NCBI GenBank assembly: GCA_002418625.1
Contig: DIEM01000020.1
Location: 1-31,735 of the forward strand
DNA length: 31,735 nucleotides
DNA from: Firmicutes bacterium UBA5774
Lineage (GTDB): Bacteria > Bacillota > Clostridia > Peptostreptococcales > Anaerovoracaceae
Direction: 5' to 3'
The notes under the pieces were generated by a model. The model ran no database searches. It saw only the letters and a list, made by a program, of their open reading frames with translations, and was not told the origin of the DNA. The translations under genes were made by a program, and so were the position numbers. Numbering within the stretch: position 1 is the stretch's first letter; each line of letters starts with the position of its first letter. Below, one piece after another: positions 30,865 through 31,735 of the stretch.

Positions 30865-31735
30865 ATGGCTATTGTTGTTTTAAATGATAAATGCAAGGGC
30901 TGCAAGCTTTGCTTGAAAGCGTGTCCTTTCGAAGCGATCGACATGGTCGGAAAACTGGCGGTGATCAATGACAAGTGTACGGCCTGCGGGCAATGCATTC
31001 CAGCCTGCCCGTTCCTCGCTATAGAAAAAACTCTTGACGAGGACGGACCCGGAGATCTCTCTGCCTACAAGCACGTATGGATCTACGCAGAGCAGCGGCA
31101 GGGAAAGCTGATGAACGTCGCGCTTGAGCTGATTGGCGAAGGGCGCCGGCTTTCGTCGGAGCTTGGGAACGGCACCAAGGTATATGCCGTTCTGATAGGA
31201 AACGGCATCGGAGGTTTGTCAAAGGAATGTTATGAATACGGAGCTGACGGCGTCTTCCTTATAGAAGATCCTCTGCTTCAAAATTATACGACAGATGGCT
31301 GCACGAAAGTTCTCGTTGATGCCATACGTGCTCATAAACCTGAAATCGTGTTGTTCGGCGCAACGCACATAGGCAGGGATCTGGCTCCGCGCGTCGCGGC
31401 AAGGCTGAACACGGGGCTGACGGCCGACTGTACAAGACTTGACGTTAAGGTCTCTAGTTATATCGATTATGCCGTCAGGAACACAACGCTCGATACGTCG
31501 ACGCTGGATCCTGATTCTGATGATACCGGCCTGAAGCAGACCAGGCCGGCATTCGGCGGAAATCTGATGGCAACCATCGTCTGCCCGAAAACAAGGCCCC
31601 AGATGTCGACGGTAAGGCCTGGTGTGATGCAGAAAAGAGAAAAGGTTCCGGGCGCGTCCGGCGAGCTGTTCACGATCAAGCCTGCGCTGGAAAAAAACGA
31701 TATCCGGACTGAAATCGTGGATATCGTCAAATCGG
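30865..31735 (+). CDS. etfA: Electron transfer flavoprotein subunit alpha with N-terminal ferredoxin domain (partial)
   Basis: 290 codons are present and the frame is still open at the window edge. Residues 10-20 (Cys10, 13, 16, 20) and 38-48 (Cys38, 41, 44, 48) are two CxxCxxCxxxCP motifs for [4Fe-4S] clusters. The EtfA N-terminal domain follows (HVWIYAEQRQGKLMNVALEL), then GATHIGRDLAPRVAARLNTGLTADC. The FAD-domain is only entered. Ferredoxin-extended EtfA subunits occur in the LctBCD lactate dehydrogenase and CarCDE caffeyl-CoA reductase complexes of acetogens. The ATG at 30865 with GGGAGG upstream is chosen over an out-of-frame ATG at 30860. Confidence 0.92.
   Translation, partial: MAIVVLNDKCKGCKLCLKACPFEAIDMVGKLAVINDKCTACGQCIPACPFLAIEKTLDEDGPGDLSAYKHVWIYAEQRQGKLMNVALELIGEGRRLSSELGNGTKVYAVLIGNGIGGLSKECYEYGADGVFLIEDPLLQNYTTDGCTKVLVDAIRAHKPEIVLFGATHIGRDLAPRVAARLNTGLTADCTRLDVKVSSYIDYAVRNTTLDTSTLDPDSDDTGLKQTRPAFGGNLMATIVCPKTRPQMSTVRPGVMQKREKVPGASGELFTIKPALEKNDIRTEIVDIVKS

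Noticed and set aside
1..31735. Search for CRISPR arrays, insertion sequences, phage genes, tRNA or rRNA
   Set aside because: I saw no regularly spaced repeats, transposase or integrase motifs, terminal repeats, tRNA cloverleaf or rRNA-like sequence. Promoters, ribosome sites and spacing look uniform, as in core chromosome.

Overview
The window looks like a chromosomal segment of an anaerobic, motile, low-to-mid G+C Bacillota, most likely a clostridial amino-acid or organic-acid fermenter. The signs are strong GGAGG-type ribosome sites, TTGACA/TATAAT promoters, a Thermoanaerobacter-type NADP alcohol dehydrogenase, a ferredoxin-domain EtfA of the kind used in flavin-based electron bifurcation, a ferredoxin-linked disulfide reductase, a CoA-disulfide reductase fusion and flagellar motor genes. 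I see no rRNA, tRNA, transposase, phage gene or CRISPR array. Species cannot be named from the sequence.

Layout. 1-3750 (minus): a gene fragment at the left edge, then an AraC regulator, a secondary-alcohol dehydrogenase and an SDR oxidoreductase closed by a terminator. 3.9-8.4 kb: a TrhA/hemolysin III membrane protein (plus), then on the minus strand a cation diffusion facilitator, threonine aldolase, a 52-codon gene absent from ordinary ORF calls but with its own promoter and ribosome site, and a DUF3048 lipoprotein. 8.5-9.4 kb: an EamA exporter (plus). 9.4-12.8 kb (minus): motA-motB-GGDEF/HD-GYP, apparently one operon behind a sigma-28-like promoter. 12.8-17 kb (minus): histidine kinase, sigma-54-type response regulator and APC permease, with overlapping ends and a terminator.

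17.0-19.1 kb (plus): promoter, cyclic-di-GMP-I riboswitch, intrinsic terminator and a diguanylate cyclase, which form a self-contained feedback circuit. 19.1-22.1 kb: mutY (minus), then nadA, a CGWC glutaredoxin and a ferredoxin:disulfide reductase-rubredoxin fusion (plus). 22.1-24.3 kb (minus): an NYN-LOTUS protein overlapping a class III aminotransferase. 24.4-27.9 kb: one ArsR-type regulator (plus) and a second ArsR regulator in an operon with a four-module CoA-disulfide reductase/rhodanese/TusA/DsrE protein (minus); the two units share a bidirectional terminator. 27.9-29.0 kb (minus): a GNAT and an HD-domain protein. 29.2-31.7 kb (plus): a sigma-54 promoter with upstream dyad repeats drives a GPR1/FUN34/YaaH organic-acid transporter, etfB and an etfA with two ferredoxin-type [4Fe-4S] motifs, which runs off the right edge.

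Four themes tie the window together: c-di-GMP and motility control (two GGDEF proteins, riboswitch, stator genes); thiol and persulfide redox chemistry (glutaredoxin, FDR, CoADR fusion, cysteine-bearing ArsR); alternative-sigma regulation (sigma-54 regulator and promoter, sigma-28-like promoter); and fermentative redox metabolism (alcohol dehydrogenase, Etf). All promoter, operator and RNA-structure calls were made by eye.
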